DNA of 15,722 nucleotides, from positions 1-15,722 of the forward strand of contig DAOUML010000011.1 in NCBI GenBank assembly GCA_034411635.1. The letters run 5' to 3'. Numbering within the stretch: the stretch's first letter is position 1; each line of letters starts with the position of its first letter. The stretch is from UBA8950 sp034411635. GTDB lineage: Bacteria > Chloroflexota > Anaerolineae > Anaerolineales > Villigracilaceae. A program made the position numbers and the translations under genes. The notes under the pieces were generated by a model. The model was not told where the DNA came from, ran no database searches, and saw only the letters and a list, made by a program, of their open reading frames with translations. Shown in pieces: positions 1 to 6,978 of the stretch.

Positions 1-146
1 CCGCCCGCTGGCTGGGGGCGGCTGGCATAGTCATCAGTTTTATCCTGGGCCAACCCATTTTGGGCAGCGCCTTCAAATGGGCCTGGCAACGCGTGAGAAA
101 ACCAAATAACGCGCCGCACCATATCAAGAGGGGCAATTCCAAATAA
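1..146 (+). CDS. C-terminal tail of an unidentified membrane protein (5' end outside window)
   Basis: An open frame enters from the left edge (codons in phase with base 3) and stops at TAA 144-146, giving the last 47 residues of a protein. The visible part has a hydrophobic, Gly/Ala/Ile/Leu-rich stretch of about 20 residues followed by a basic tail with several Lys, Arg and His. This is the pattern of a final membrane helix with a positively charged cytoplasmic end. No domain can be recognised from so little sequence. Two hairpins follow, so it is probably the last gene of its transcript. Confidence 0.55.
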   Translation, partial: ARWLGAAGIVISFILGQPILGSAFKWAWQRVRKPNNAPHHIKRGNSK

Positions 147-170
147 AAATAGACAGCACTTAACAAGATT

Positions 171-192
171 CAGCGCCAAAAGTCTGGCGCTG
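171..192 (+). terminator. Possible first terminator hairpin after the partial gene
   Basis: A perfect 8-bp stem (CAGCGCCA at 171-178 with TGGCGCTG at 185-192) encloses a 6-base loop. The tail TCGTTT is only weakly T-rich, so this may be a weak terminator or an mRNA 3'-end stabilising hairpin. It lies 24 bases after the stop codon. Confidence 0.45.
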
Positions 193-230
193 TCGTTTCC
201 CAGAATCCGCAGATTAGAACTAACAGTCAC

Positions 231-258
231 AAAAAGGCCTCTTGTCAGAGGCCTTTTT
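231..258. terminator. Strong bidirectional Rho-independent terminator
   Basis: AAAAAGGCCTCT (231-242) pairs perfectly with AGAGGCCTTTTT (247-258) around a 4-base loop. The stem is GC-rich at its centre and has a T-tract on either strand. It separates the partial membrane-protein gene from the surface cassette and insulates both directions. Confidence 0.85.
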
Positions 259-377
259 GCATCGCCAACAGAAAAATCTTTGCAAACAATTCTGTAAGGT
301 TTTGTTACCTATTTGCATTTTTATACGTCACATTGAGTAGGAAAAGAAATATCTTATTAATAAAAAACAGAGGCCGT

Positions 378-1601
378 ATGAAATCAAGAGTATCCTGCAA
401 AAAAAATAGAGACACTGCACAGAGCGCAGTAGAGTTTGCGCTTGTTTTGCCGATACTACTGCTCATAATGCTCGGCATGATTGAAACTGGTCGTTTAATT
501 TTTCACTACAGTACCGTCACAAACGCGGCTCGCGAAGCGATGCGATATGGTTCAGCGACCGGATTAAATGAAAATGGTATCCCTCGCTTCTTGGATTGTG
601 ATGGCATCATCAACTCAGCCGTTCAAATTGGTTTTCTGGGAAATATTCAACCTGAACATATCAATGTGATTTTTGACAGCGGCCCCGGGACAGCCCCCCT
701 TGGTGGTTGCCCTACCAATACCAATGGCATTACAACACCACCTGCCAATGCGGACATCCGCACTGGCGTGCGAGTTGTTGTAGAGGTGAATAGCCCGTTT
801 GAGACCATCATCCCTGGCATGTTGCCATATCAAGACATGAACCTGGCATCTGAAAGTTCACGCACCATCATTCGTTCGGTTAACGTTGCAGAAAGCGGTG
901 AAGGCAATCACGGTGGTGAAAATGACGAGGGCGGTAAAGGCAATCACGGTGGTGAAAATGACGAGGGCGGTAAAGGAGAAGCAGAACCAATCCCCACGGC
1001 AACGCCAACATATACGCCCACCAAGACCCCAACAAACACACCCACTGCGACTAATACACCCACATTCACTTTAACGCCATCGAATACACCCACCATTACC
1101 CTGACCCCTGTCCTGAGTTACACCCCATCGCAGACATTTACACCTACAAACACGCCAACCAACACCCCGACCCCTACAAACACCCCAACTGCGACCCCAA
1201 CTTTCACCAACACCCCGCAATGTTCTATCAATGCGAATAACCTGGTGCAAGATAGAGATAAGGGCAATTCTTTTTTTACGCTTACATTTACGCTCAACCA
1301 GCCCCCCGCCGAATACTATCTCAGCACATTGTCTATTTCAACAACCAGTACTGTAGGAATTTCAAAAATAATAATGAATGACTTTGAACACACCACCAGT
1401 GGCTTTAACTATGAAACCAACAAAACGCTCAATTTGTTCTCGCGGTATATTTCGCTAAAAAACGGAATAAACACACTTTATGTCGAGTATAACAAGAATA
1501 TTGGTACAACCGGGCATACTACCGCAGTTAATTTGACAGTCTGGACCCCGGCCGGGCTGACCCCAGGCTGCGAACAGGTTAGCTGGCAGTTGCAGCCATA
1601 A
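378..1601 (+). CDS. TadE-like surface protein with acidic Gly repeats and mucin-like Thr/Pro linker
   Basis: The product is a 407-residue TadE-family (pseudopilin-like) envelope protein, longer than the usual 150-200 residues. Residues 14-19 (A-QSAVE) resemble a type IV prepilin processing site, with Glu at +5 and Ala at -1, followed by a membrane helix at about 20-40 and the TadE-type N-terminal domain. Then come two exact copies of GNHGGENDEGGK (176-199), a Thr/Pro linker (about 204-280) and a Ser/Thr/Asn-rich, probably beta-stranded domain (281-407) with two Cys. I chose ATG 378 because AGAGG (369-373) sits 4 bases upstream. An in-frame TTG at 333 has no ribosome binding site and would put a charged extension before the prepilin motif. 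It is the first gene of a four-gene plus-strand cassette. The TadE assignment rests on the N-terminus only, and the role of the C-terminal domain is unknown. Confidence 0.8.
   Translation: MKSRVSCKKNRDTAQSAVEFALVLPILLLIMLGMIETGRLIFHYSTVTNAAREAMRYGSATGLNENGIPRFLDCDGIINSAVQIGFLGNIQPEHINVIFDSGPGTAPLGGCPTNTNGITTPPANADIRTGVRVVVEVNSPFETIIPGMLPYQDMNLASESSRTIIRSVNVAESGEGNHGGENDEGGKGNHGGENDEGGKGEAEPIPTATPTYTPTKTPTNTPTATNTPTFTLTPSNTPTITLTPVLSYTPSQTFTPTNTPTNTPTPTNTPTATPTFTNTPQCSINANNLVQDRDKGNSFFTLTFTLNQPPAEYYLSTLSISTTSTVGISKIIMNDFEHTTSGFNYETNKTLNLFSRYISLKNGINTLYVEYNKNIGTTGHTTAVNLTVWTPAGLTPGCEQVSWQLQP
903..974 (+). repeat. Exact 36-bp tandem duplication inside the tadE-like gene
   Basis: Two identical 36-base units (903-938 and 939-974) lie head to tail in frame, each encoding GNHGGENDEGGK. 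Identity at every base, including third positions, points to a recent duplication by slippage or unequal crossover. Confidence 0.95.
987..1217 (+). repeat. Low-complexity Thr/Pro linker-coding repeat
   Basis: About 77 codons consist mostly of ACN and CCN, giving units such as NTPT, ATPT and FTPT. The units are degenerate at the DNA level, so this is an older, diversified array, unlike the exact 36-bp duplication just upstream. The protein segment should be extended and rich in potential O-glycosylation sites. Such linkers are common in extracellular proteins of Anaerolineae. Confidence 0.9.
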
Positions 1602-1675
1602 AGTTTTTGTGGTCAAATTTTCTGTTTGATTAGGTTGAAACCAAGATGTTTTTACAAAAGACAAGGGTAATTATC

Positions 1676-2527
1676 ATGAAACGACAGTTCCTTTTTTTGC
1701 TCATTGCTACTGTGTTTGTTGCGCTTGGTGCAGGTTTTTTCCTTGGACAGGTCTCAGCCGCGCCGCAAGCAACCACTGGTTGTTTTCCAGATACGAACAA
1801 TCATTGGGCTGAAGCGTTCATTTGTTGGGCTTCCCAAAAAGGGCTGGTGGGCGGCTTTCCAAATGGCACCTACGGGCCCGAAGGCAATGTCACCCGCGCC
1901 CAAATCGCGGTACTGCTCCGAAACCAGGCCACCAAGGGAGAAACGCTGGTATCGGTTGGCCCAACCAGTTGGGTTCCGCTTGGGGAAGGCGATTTTAGCG
2001 GCGGCAGAGTGCTGTATTCTTCCAATTCGGCGAAATTTTTGAGCGGCGACGGCTCAGGAGGAAGGCAGTTTGTTGCCACTGCACATGCGCCGGTTGCTGT
2101 CAATGGCAACGTGACAGCCTTCAAGGGCGTGAAACTGTGTTATACCGCCCCCAGCCAAGCCTCACTTTTTACGGTTTTTGTCTCCAAAATTGGTAACCAG
2201 AATAACGGACAGGGTTCACCAAACGCTAGCGTAACGGATACGACCAATCGAACAGGAGATGCTTGCCGCACCTACCTGGTTGATGCGCCTCTGGCGAACC
2301 GAAAAATGGGTTATGGCGAGCACGTAGCCATAGTGCTGACTGTTGCCTTCGCTAATAATACTGCCGATTTAAAAGTGAGTTCGGCTACTTTCATTTTTGA
2401 GACCACCATCGACTTAGCAGCAGCAACTGCCAGCGGCTTGGCGGCCCCTGAAGAAGCGCAAGTACCTATCATGCCTTTGAGCGAATTTCCCGTGTGGGCT
2501 GGTTTGGATACTACTGGTGACAATTAA
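1676..2527 (+). CDS. Secreted protein with a single SLH domain and unknown C-terminal domain
   Basis: The product is 283 residues. Residues 1-28 form a Sec signal peptide: a basic start (MKRQ), a hydrophobic core and a cleavage-like site VSA-AP. One S-layer homology motif follows at about 36-84, with the typical F-D-HWA, GLVGGFPNGTYGP and VTRAQIAVLL elements. SLH domains usually anchor proteins to cell-wall polymers, and normally three occur together; here there is one. The remainder (about 90-283) is beta-prone and of no family I recognise. Cys36, Cys50, Cys155 and Cys197 could form disulfides outside the cell. I chose ATG 1676 because AAGGG (1663-1667) lies 8 bases upstream and the signal peptide starts cleanly there; an ATG at 1646 is in frame but less plausible. 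It sits between two TadE-like genes, so it probably serves the same surface structure. Confidence 0.82.
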   Translation: MKRQFLFLLIATVFVALGAGFFLGQVSAAPQATTGCFPDTNNHWAEAFICWASQKGLVGGFPNGTYGPEGNVTRAQIAVLLRNQATKGETLVSVGPTSWVPLGEGDFSGGRVLYSSNSAKFLSGDGSGGRQFVATAHAPVAVNGNVTAFKGVKLCYTAPSQASLFTVFVSKIGNQNNGQGSPNASVTDTTNRTGDACRTYLVDAPLANRKMGYGEHVAIVLTVAFANNTADLKVSSATFIFETTIDLAAATASGLAAPEEAQVPIMPLSEFPVWAGLDTTGDN

Positions 2528-2600
2528 TCGCATCTGTTTTTTTACTGAGTAATTTTTGAAAATTACCAACTTGAAAATAAGAGAAAGGTAGGAAACTATC

Positions 2601-3074
2601 ATGCTTAAAATTTCAAAAAAATTACATTCAGAAAAAGGACAAAGCCTGGTTGAACTGGCAATCTCAATGAGCCTTCTGATTGTCATGTTGCTGGGAGTAG
2701 TTGATTTTGGTCTGGCATTCTTCTCCTGGGTAGCCATTCGAGACGCCTCGCAAGAGGGCGCAATTTATGGCGCAGTTTGCCCGGATAATGAGGCCGCGAT
2801 CATAGAGCGCGTACGTCGCACATCTGCAACGCCAGTCAATATGAACAACCCAGACCGTGTGCGTGTCTTTGTGGCCCCACTCATTAACACAAACAGCCCA
2901 TCATCCAGTGCGCTTGGAGATGCAGGCACGCCTGTTACGGTGCTGGTGGAATACGAATATCAGTCGATCACGCCGGTGGCATCGGCCTTCATTGGGCAGA
3001 ACGGATTCTTAACCTTACAGGCCTCAACTACCAATACCATTCTCACCACAACAGAACTTTCTTGCTCAAATTAG
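2601..3074 (+). CDS. TadE-like pilus assembly / pseudopilin-like protein
   Basis: The product is 157 residues, the normal size for TadE. The N-terminus EKG-QSLVELA is a clear prepilin-like processing motif (Gly13 at -1, Glu18 at +5), followed by a hydrophobic helix at about 19-42 and the TadE-type stretch with VDFGLAFF and IRDASQEGAIYGA. In Tad systems, TadE and TadF are minor pseudopilins processed by TadV and needed for Flp pilus formation. Here no TadV, TadA, TadB/C or pilin gene is nearby, so the exact role is uncertain. An AGGA (2590-2593) lies 7 bases before the ATG. The gene is co-directional with its neighbours, 73 bases after the SLH gene and 34 bases before the TadG-like gene. Confidence 0.85.
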   Translation: MLKISKKLHSEKGQSLVELAISMSLLIVMLLGVVDFGLAFFSWVAIRDASQEGAIYGAVCPDNEAAIIERVRRTSATPVNMNNPDRVRVFVAPLINTNSPSSSALGDAGTPVTVLVEYEYQSITPVASAFIGQNGFLTLQASTTNTILTTTELSCSN

Positions 3075-3108
3075 CAAGAGTCTCTCAACAACGAAAGGAA
3101 AATATTCT

Positions 3109-4338
3109 ATGAAATCTGAAAAAGGACAGGCCCTTATTTTGATTGCCCTGGGCATGGTTGCCATGCTAGCCCTGGTTGCCCTGGCAGTTGATGGCGGGAT
3201 GGCTTTTGCCGAACGCCGCTCCTCCCAAAATGCGGTTGATAATGCTGCCCTGGCAGCAGCCTACAGCATAATTAACAACGGTGAAGACACAGCAACGACA
3301 AGAGCCGAGGCACAGGCGGCTGCCGGAGTTATTGGCGACAGTAACGGATTCTCCGGCCTTGCAGAAAATGTCAGTTTTGATGTGCCAGAACCTATTGATG
3401 CATGTGGCGGAAACGCAAGCGACCCAAATGGTGTTGATATTTCTGTCACCTTAAGCACATCAACAGAAACCAGTTTTGGCGGCATTGTTGGCGCGGATAG
3501 CATCGATAGCACAGTAAACGCCAAAACTCGGGTATGCTTTCCGCGGGTGGGTTCGTTTTTTTGGGGCAATGCCGTTGTGGGCCTGAACCCCGGCACCAGC
3601 TTTGATGCGACTGGTAACGCTGGATGGAAGGTTGAGGGAGGCGGTGTTTTTGCCAACGGCAGTGTTGATTGGGCCAAAAACTCATGCGGCAAATCCATTG
3701 TTCCGAGTGTGGTCTCAGTTGGCAATAACAATTGCGACCCCAGCGGAGCCACTGTAGCTAAAAACCAGACCAACCTTGAGGTCAGTTACCCGGCCGATGT
3801 GCAAGCAATCATGCCGCCCAATCCCTGCGTGAGCGGTGGCGTGGGAAAAACCGACCCCCACCCCAACCCCGCAAAGAAATCCACCATCACTTATTCCAAT
3901 GGAGTGTACTGCATTTCCAACTTGAGCGACAAAGATGGTGTCAACATCGTGTTGGACAACGCCACACTGTATGTAACTGAAAAAAATATCGACATCAAGT
4001 TTTCGGGCGGCGGCGGCTTCTCTGGAACCGCCAGCCAGAGCGGCCCGTATGCCGGTTATTACATGATCGTACACCTGTACCCCGACCAGACCTGCACAAA
4101 GAAAAATGGCAAACCGGAAATCGTCTATACCGGCAACGGTCTGGGCAATCTGGAAGGAACTCTGATGGCCCCTTCTGCCTGTATTGACGTTCGCGGTAAT
4201 TCCAACAACAAGACCATGGACAGCCAAATCATCGGACACACCATCCTCTCCATGGGTACTGCCGATTTCAGCGTCAACTTCGATGCGGCGAAAAACGCCA
4301 AGCAACCCCTGCCGCCCATCATTGAATTGCTCGAATAA
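3109..4338 (+). CDS. TadG-like (Tad/Flp pilus-assembly type) protein with beta-rich C-terminal region
   Basis: The product is 409 residues. The N-terminus (EKGQALILIAL, membrane helix about 8-30, VDGGMAFAERRSSQNAVDNAALAAA) is the characteristic TadE/G-like start of proteins annotated as pilus assembly protein TadG. It resembles prepilins but lacks Glu at +5 after the Gly, so processing is doubtful. Residues about 60-255 are a Gly/Asn/Ser-rich extracellular part. Residues about 259-409 contain repeated short beta strands (GVYCIS, ATLYVTEKNIDI, EGTLMAPSACIDVRG), like the beta-helix-type domains found in some pilus-related proteins. AAAGGAA (3094-3100) lies 8 bases upstream of the ATG. It is the last gene of the cassette, followed 16 bases later by a strong terminator. 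The family call is good for the N-terminus; the function of the C-terminal region is inferred. Confidence 0.8.
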   Translation: MKSEKGQALILIALGMVAMLALVALAVDGGMAFAERRSSQNAVDNAALAAAYSIINNGEDTATTRAEAQAAAGVIGDSNGFSGLAENVSFDVPEPIDACGGNASDPNGVDISVTLSTSTETSFGGIVGADSIDSTVNAKTRVCFPRVGSFFWGNAVVGLNPGTSFDATGNAGWKVEGGGVFANGSVDWAKNSCGKSIVPSVVSVGNNNCDPSGATVAKNQTNLEVSYPADVQAIMPPNPCVSGGVGKTDPHPNPAKKSTITYSNGVYCISNLSDKDGVNIVLDNATLYVTEKNIDIKFSGGGGFSGTASQSGPYAGYYMIVHLYPDQTCTKKNGKPEIVYTGNGLGNLEGTLMAPSACIDVRGNSNNKTMDSQIIGHTILSMGTADFSVNFDAAKNAKQPLPPIIELLE

Positions 4339-4354
4339 GCCAAACTGACCCGAT

Positions 4355-4390
4355 AAAAAGGGATGGCGCAGCTTATCGCCATCCTTTTTT
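4355..4390 (+). terminator. Rho-independent terminator of the Tad-like/SLH cassette
   Basis: GGATGGCG (4361-4368) pairs with CGCCATCC (4377-4384). The stem is extended by a G-U pair and five A-T pairs, and ends in six T at 4385-4390. The upstream A-run could let it act weakly on the opposite strand as well. Confidence 0.9.
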
Positions 4391-4430
4391 GTTATTAATT
4401 CGGGCTCTCCCGTACTTGGCGGGAAAAAGC

Positions 4431-4520
4431 CTAAACACGAAGGTCACAAAGTACACAAAGGGGGAACGTGACGCGCTTTTACGGGTGTTTTTCTTCGTGA
4501 CCTTTGTGTACTTTGTGTTT
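4431..4520. repeat. Hairpin repeat, copy 1 (AAACACGAAGG type)
   Basis: A 90-base element contains a perfect 17-bp inverted repeat: CACAAAGTACACAAAGG (4445-4461) and its complement at 4501-4517, with a 39-base centre. A second register (AAGGTCAC at 4440-4447 with GTGACCTT at 4497-4504) allows alternative pairing. It is a diverged copy (about 85% by eye) of the element at 5706-5794, in the same orientation. It sits between the convergent ends of the Tad-like cassette and wbpI. On the minus strand it is followed by a T-rich stretch and may end the wbpI transcript. No gene is visible in 4391-4609. Confidence 0.85.
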
Positions 4521-4609
4521 GAAAAGATTTTCCCTTAAAAATGGTAGAACCGCTTTTTATAAGAGCGTGAACGCGCAATGCGTGACCACGGGCATTATAT
4601 AAAACCAAG

Positions 4610-5683
4610 TCACGAAGATAACTTCAAAATTTTGACAATCTCCTGCGCCGACCCGCCATTCCCAAACACGGGACGCGGCGGGGTGGAGGGGGCTGGCACG
4701 TCTCGAACGTGGCGGCAGATTTTTTCAGCATCCAGCCCGACGACGGTGTTCCAGCCATCGGCCAGGGTTTCAACCCACTCGGTTTCGGGGCGCAATGTCA
4801 GGCAGGGGACAGCGAAGAAGTAGGCTTCCTTTTGCACGCCGCCGGAATCGGTCAGAATCAGGCGCGCGTTTTGTTCCATGACCAACATATCAAGATAACT
4901 AAGCGGCTCGACCAGGCGCAGGTTGGAGGCTTTCTCGGCATCGAGCAGGCCGAAATCGGCGATTTTCTTGCGCGTGCGCGGGTGAATCGGCAGGATGACG
5001 GTTTCTTCGAGCGATTGCAGGGCATCGAGCAGGGACGCCAGCGCCTGCGGGTCATCGGTGTTATAGGCGCGGTGGATGGTGGCGAGCAGGTAGCCGCCTT
5101 TTTGAACGCCAAGCGTTTGCAGGATGGTTGATTTCTGGGCGGCAACCTGACTAAAGAGCAGGACGGCGTCGTACATCGGGTCGCCGACCAGGTGGACGCC
5201 TTCGGTCAGCCCTTCGCGGCGCAGGTTTTCGACGGCGGTTGGGGTGGGGCAGAAGAGCAGGTCGGCGCAGTGGTCGGTCAGGACGCGGTTGTGCTCTTCG
5301 GGCATTTGGCGGTTGAAGGAGCGCAATCCGGCTTCGATGTGAGCAACCGGGATGTGCAATTTGACCGCCGCCAGCGCCCCGGCCAGGGTCGAGTTGGTAT
5401 CGCCAAAGACCACCACCCAATCCGGCTTTTCGGCTTCGAGCACTTTTTCGATTTCGATGAGCATTTGCCCGGTCTGCTGGCCGTGTGCGCCGGAACGCGC
5501 GTCCAGGTTGATGTCAGCCTGCGGCAGGCCGAGTTCATCGAAAAAGACCTGCGACATGCCGTAATCGTAGTGCTGGCCGGTGTGCAGCAGGTATTCCTGA
5601 ATCCCAAATTCGCGCAGGGCGCGGCTGAGCGGGGCGGCCTTGATAAATTGCGGGCGCGCGCCGACGACGGTTAAGATTTTCAT
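4610..5683 (-). CDS. wbpI: UDP-N-acetylglucosamine 2-epimerase family, WbpI type
   Basis: This is a 357-residue cytoplasmic non-hydrolysing sugar-nucleotide 2-epimerase. Visible signature: VVGARPQFIKAAP at 6-18, TGQHYD at 35-40, FGDTNSTLAGALAA at 93-106, HIEAGLRSFNRQMPEEHNR at 115-133, IHRAYNTDD at 203-211, and DSGGVQKEA near the C-terminus. Arg10, Lys15, Asp95, Glu117, Glu130 and His204 correspond to the active-site residues of E. coli WecB. Its segment RPETEWVETLADG fits the WbpI-like branch rather than the T-ERPE pattern of WecB. With wbpB, wbpD and wbpE upstream, its likely reaction is UDP-GlcNAc(3NAc)A to UDP-ManNAc(3NAc)A; plain UDP-GlcNAc epimerisation remains possible. The ATG at 5683 has AGGA 6 bases upstream. 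An in-frame TTG at 5731 would translate part of the hairpin repeat and is rejected. Confidence 0.88.
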   Translation of the reverse strand: MKILTVVGARPQFIKAAPLSRALREFGIQEYLLHTGQHYDYGMSQVFFDELGLPQADINLDARSGAHGQQTGQMLIEIEKVLEAEKPDWVVVFGDTNSTLAGALAAVKLHIPVAHIEAGLRSFNRQMPEEHNRVLTDHCADLLFCPTPTAVENLRREGLTEGVHLVGDPMYDAVLLFSQVAAQKSTILQTLGVQKGGYLLATIHRAYNTDDPQALASLLDALQSLEETVILPIHPRTRKKIADFGLLDAEKASNLRLVEPLSYLDMLVMEQNARLILTDSGGVQKEAYFFAVPCLTLRPETEWVETLADGWNTVVGLDAEKICRHVRDVPAPSTPPRPVFGNGGSAQEIVKILKLSS

Positions 5684-5705
5684 AGGTAATCCTGTTTGAA
5701 AAATT

Positions 5706-5794
5706 CTAAACACGAAGGACACCAAGTACACAAAGGGAGAAAGGCGCTGATTTTACGGGCGTTTTCCTTCGTGCCCTTTGTGTACTTTGTGTTT
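5706..5794. repeat. Hairpin repeat, copy 2 (AAACACGAAGG type)
   Basis: An 89-base homologue of the 4431-4520 element in the same orientation. It has a perfect 14-bp inverted repeat (AAGTACACAAAGGG at 5724-5737 and its complement at 5774-5787) and the shared central stretch TTTTACGGG. It occupies most of the 132-base gap between wbpE and wbpI and would form a hairpin in the operon mRNA just before the wbpI ribosome binding site. Confidence 0.85.
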
Positions 5795-5815
5795 AATAAC
5801 TTTTTTGACACGAAA

Positions 5816-6961
5816 CTATCGATTGTAAAATTCCAGAATCGTCCCAACCACCCGCTCGATTTGCGCCGCTGTGAGTTCGGGGTAGATGGGCAGGGCGAGC
5901 GTTTCGCGGCTGGCGCGTTCGGCGTTGGGGCAATCGGTGTTGAAACCCAGGCTATCGAAACATTCCTGGCGATGCAGCGGCACGGGATAATAGACTTCGC
6001 TGGCAATGCCGCGCGATTTCAGGAAAGCCATCAGTTCGTCGCGCTTCTCGACGCGAATCTGGTACAGATGGTAGATGTGGCGTCCCCAGCCGGTTTCGCG
6101 CGGAAGCGTGACCGGCTTGCCCTCGCTGTTGGTCGAGCCTGTCGAGACCAGACCAGTCTGACTGAAAAACTGACCATACAAAGCGGCATTTTCGCGGCGG
6201 GCGGATGTCCACGCTTCGAGATGGGGCAATTTAACGCGCAGGATGGCGGCCTGGATGGCGTCCATGCGGAAGTTGCCGCCAATCGCCTTGTTGAAGTATT
6301 TCGGGCGGTGTCCGTGATTGCGCAGCAGGTTCACCCGATCTGCCAGGCCCGGGTCGGTGCTGACGACCATGCCGCTGTCGCCCGCGCCGCCCAGGTTCTT
6401 GGACGGAAAAAACGAGAAACAGCCCAAATGTCCGAGCGAACCGGCGCGCTGTCCCTTAAAGTCCGCGCCGATGGCCTGGCAGGCGTCTTCGATGACGTAC
6501 AGGTTATGGCACCCGGCAATTTGCAGGATTTTGTCCATCTCAGCCAGTTGCCCGGCTAAATGAACGGGCAAAATGGCGCGGGTGCGGGGCGTAATTTTGG
6601 CTTCGATTTGGTCGGCGTCGATGTTGAGCGTGTCGAGGTCAATATCCACAAAGACCGGGCGCGCGCCCAGGCGGACGATGGAACCAGCGGTGGCGAAAAA
6701 CGAATACGGCGAGGTAATCACTTCATCGCCGGGTTGAATGCCAATCGCCATCAGCGCTACCAGCAGGGCGTCGGTGCCGGAGGAGACGCCAATCCCAAAC
6801 TGGCAATGCGAATATTCGGCCACTTCGCGCTCGAGGGCTTCCACTTCAGGGCCGAGGATGAAGTGCTGGCTTTCCATCACGCGCGCGATGGCGGCGTTAA
6901 TGTCATTGCGCAAGGTGGCGTATTGGGTCTTCAGGTCAAGAATGGGGATGGTTTGGTTCAT
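5816..6961 (-). CDS. wbpE: DegT/DnrJ/EryC1 PLP-dependent sugar aminotransferase, WbpE type
   Basis: The 381-residue product is of normal length for the DegT/DnrJ/EryC1 family. Visible elements are the N-terminal IPILDLKTQYATLR, the phosphate-binding SSGTDAL (60-66), VIEDACQAIGA (156-166) with the PLP-contacting Asp159 and Gln162, and FFPSKNLGG (184-192) with Lys188 as the Schiff-base lysine. In the WbpB-E-D-I pathway it transaminates UDP-3-keto-GlcNAcA with L-glutamate to give UDP-GlcNAc(3NH2)A. The ATG at 6961 has AGGA 8 bases upstream. A loop near the C-terminal third (LVSTGSTNSEGKP) is encoded by a repeat-like insertion. The family is certain; the exact substrate is inferred from neighbours. 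Confidence 0.9.
   Translation of the reverse strand: MNQTIPILDLKTQYATLRNDINAAIARVMESQHFILGPEVEALEREVAEYSHCQFGIGVSSGTDALLVALMAIGIQPGDEVITSPYSFFATAGSIVRLGARPVFVDIDLDTLNIDADQIEAKITPRTRAILPVHLAGQLAEMDKILQIAGCHNLYVIEDACQAIGADFKGQRAGSLGHLGCFSFFPSKNLGGAGDSGMVVSTDPGLADRVNLLRNHGHRPKYFNKAIGGNFRMDAIQAAILRVKLPHLEAWTSARRENAALYGQFFSQTGLVSTGSTNSEGKPVTLPRETGWGRHIYHLYQIRVEKRDELMAFLKSRGIASEVYYPVPLHRQECFDSLGFNTDCPNAERASRETLALPIYPELTAAQIERVVGTILEFYNR
6132..6150. repeat. REP-like motif embedded in the wbpE coding sequence
   Basis: GGTCGAGCCTGTCGAGACC matches the form of the TTGAGCCTGTCGAAAC motif in the intergenic array at 7171-7190. On the coding strand it reads in frame as part of LVSTGSTNS, in a part of the protein that is probably a surface loop. 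Confidence 0.6.
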
Positions 6962-6978
6962 ATTGGTTTTCCTAATTG

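Noticed and set aside
333..377. TTG start extending the first TadE-like protein by 15 residues
   Set aside because: No ribosome binding site precedes it, and ATG 378 has AGAGG and a better prepilin-type N-terminus.
903..974. Two 36-bp exact repeats of CRISPR-like length
   Set aside because: They are directly adjacent with no spacers, stay in frame and encode a clean 12-residue protein repeat.
5684..5731. TTG extension of WbpI by 16 residues
   Set aside because: The extension runs through the edge of the hairpin repeat, and the family begins at MKILTVVGARPQ with its own AGGA site.
4431..5794. Insertion sequence or composite transposon with wbpI as cargo
   Set aside because: No transposase is present, the flanking elements are hairpins without visible target duplications, and wbpI fits the operon pathway.
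5696..6559. Long plus-strand open frame opposite wbpE
   Set aside because: Antisense shadow of a GC-rich gene; no domain, no ribosome binding site, and it starts within the hairpin repeat.
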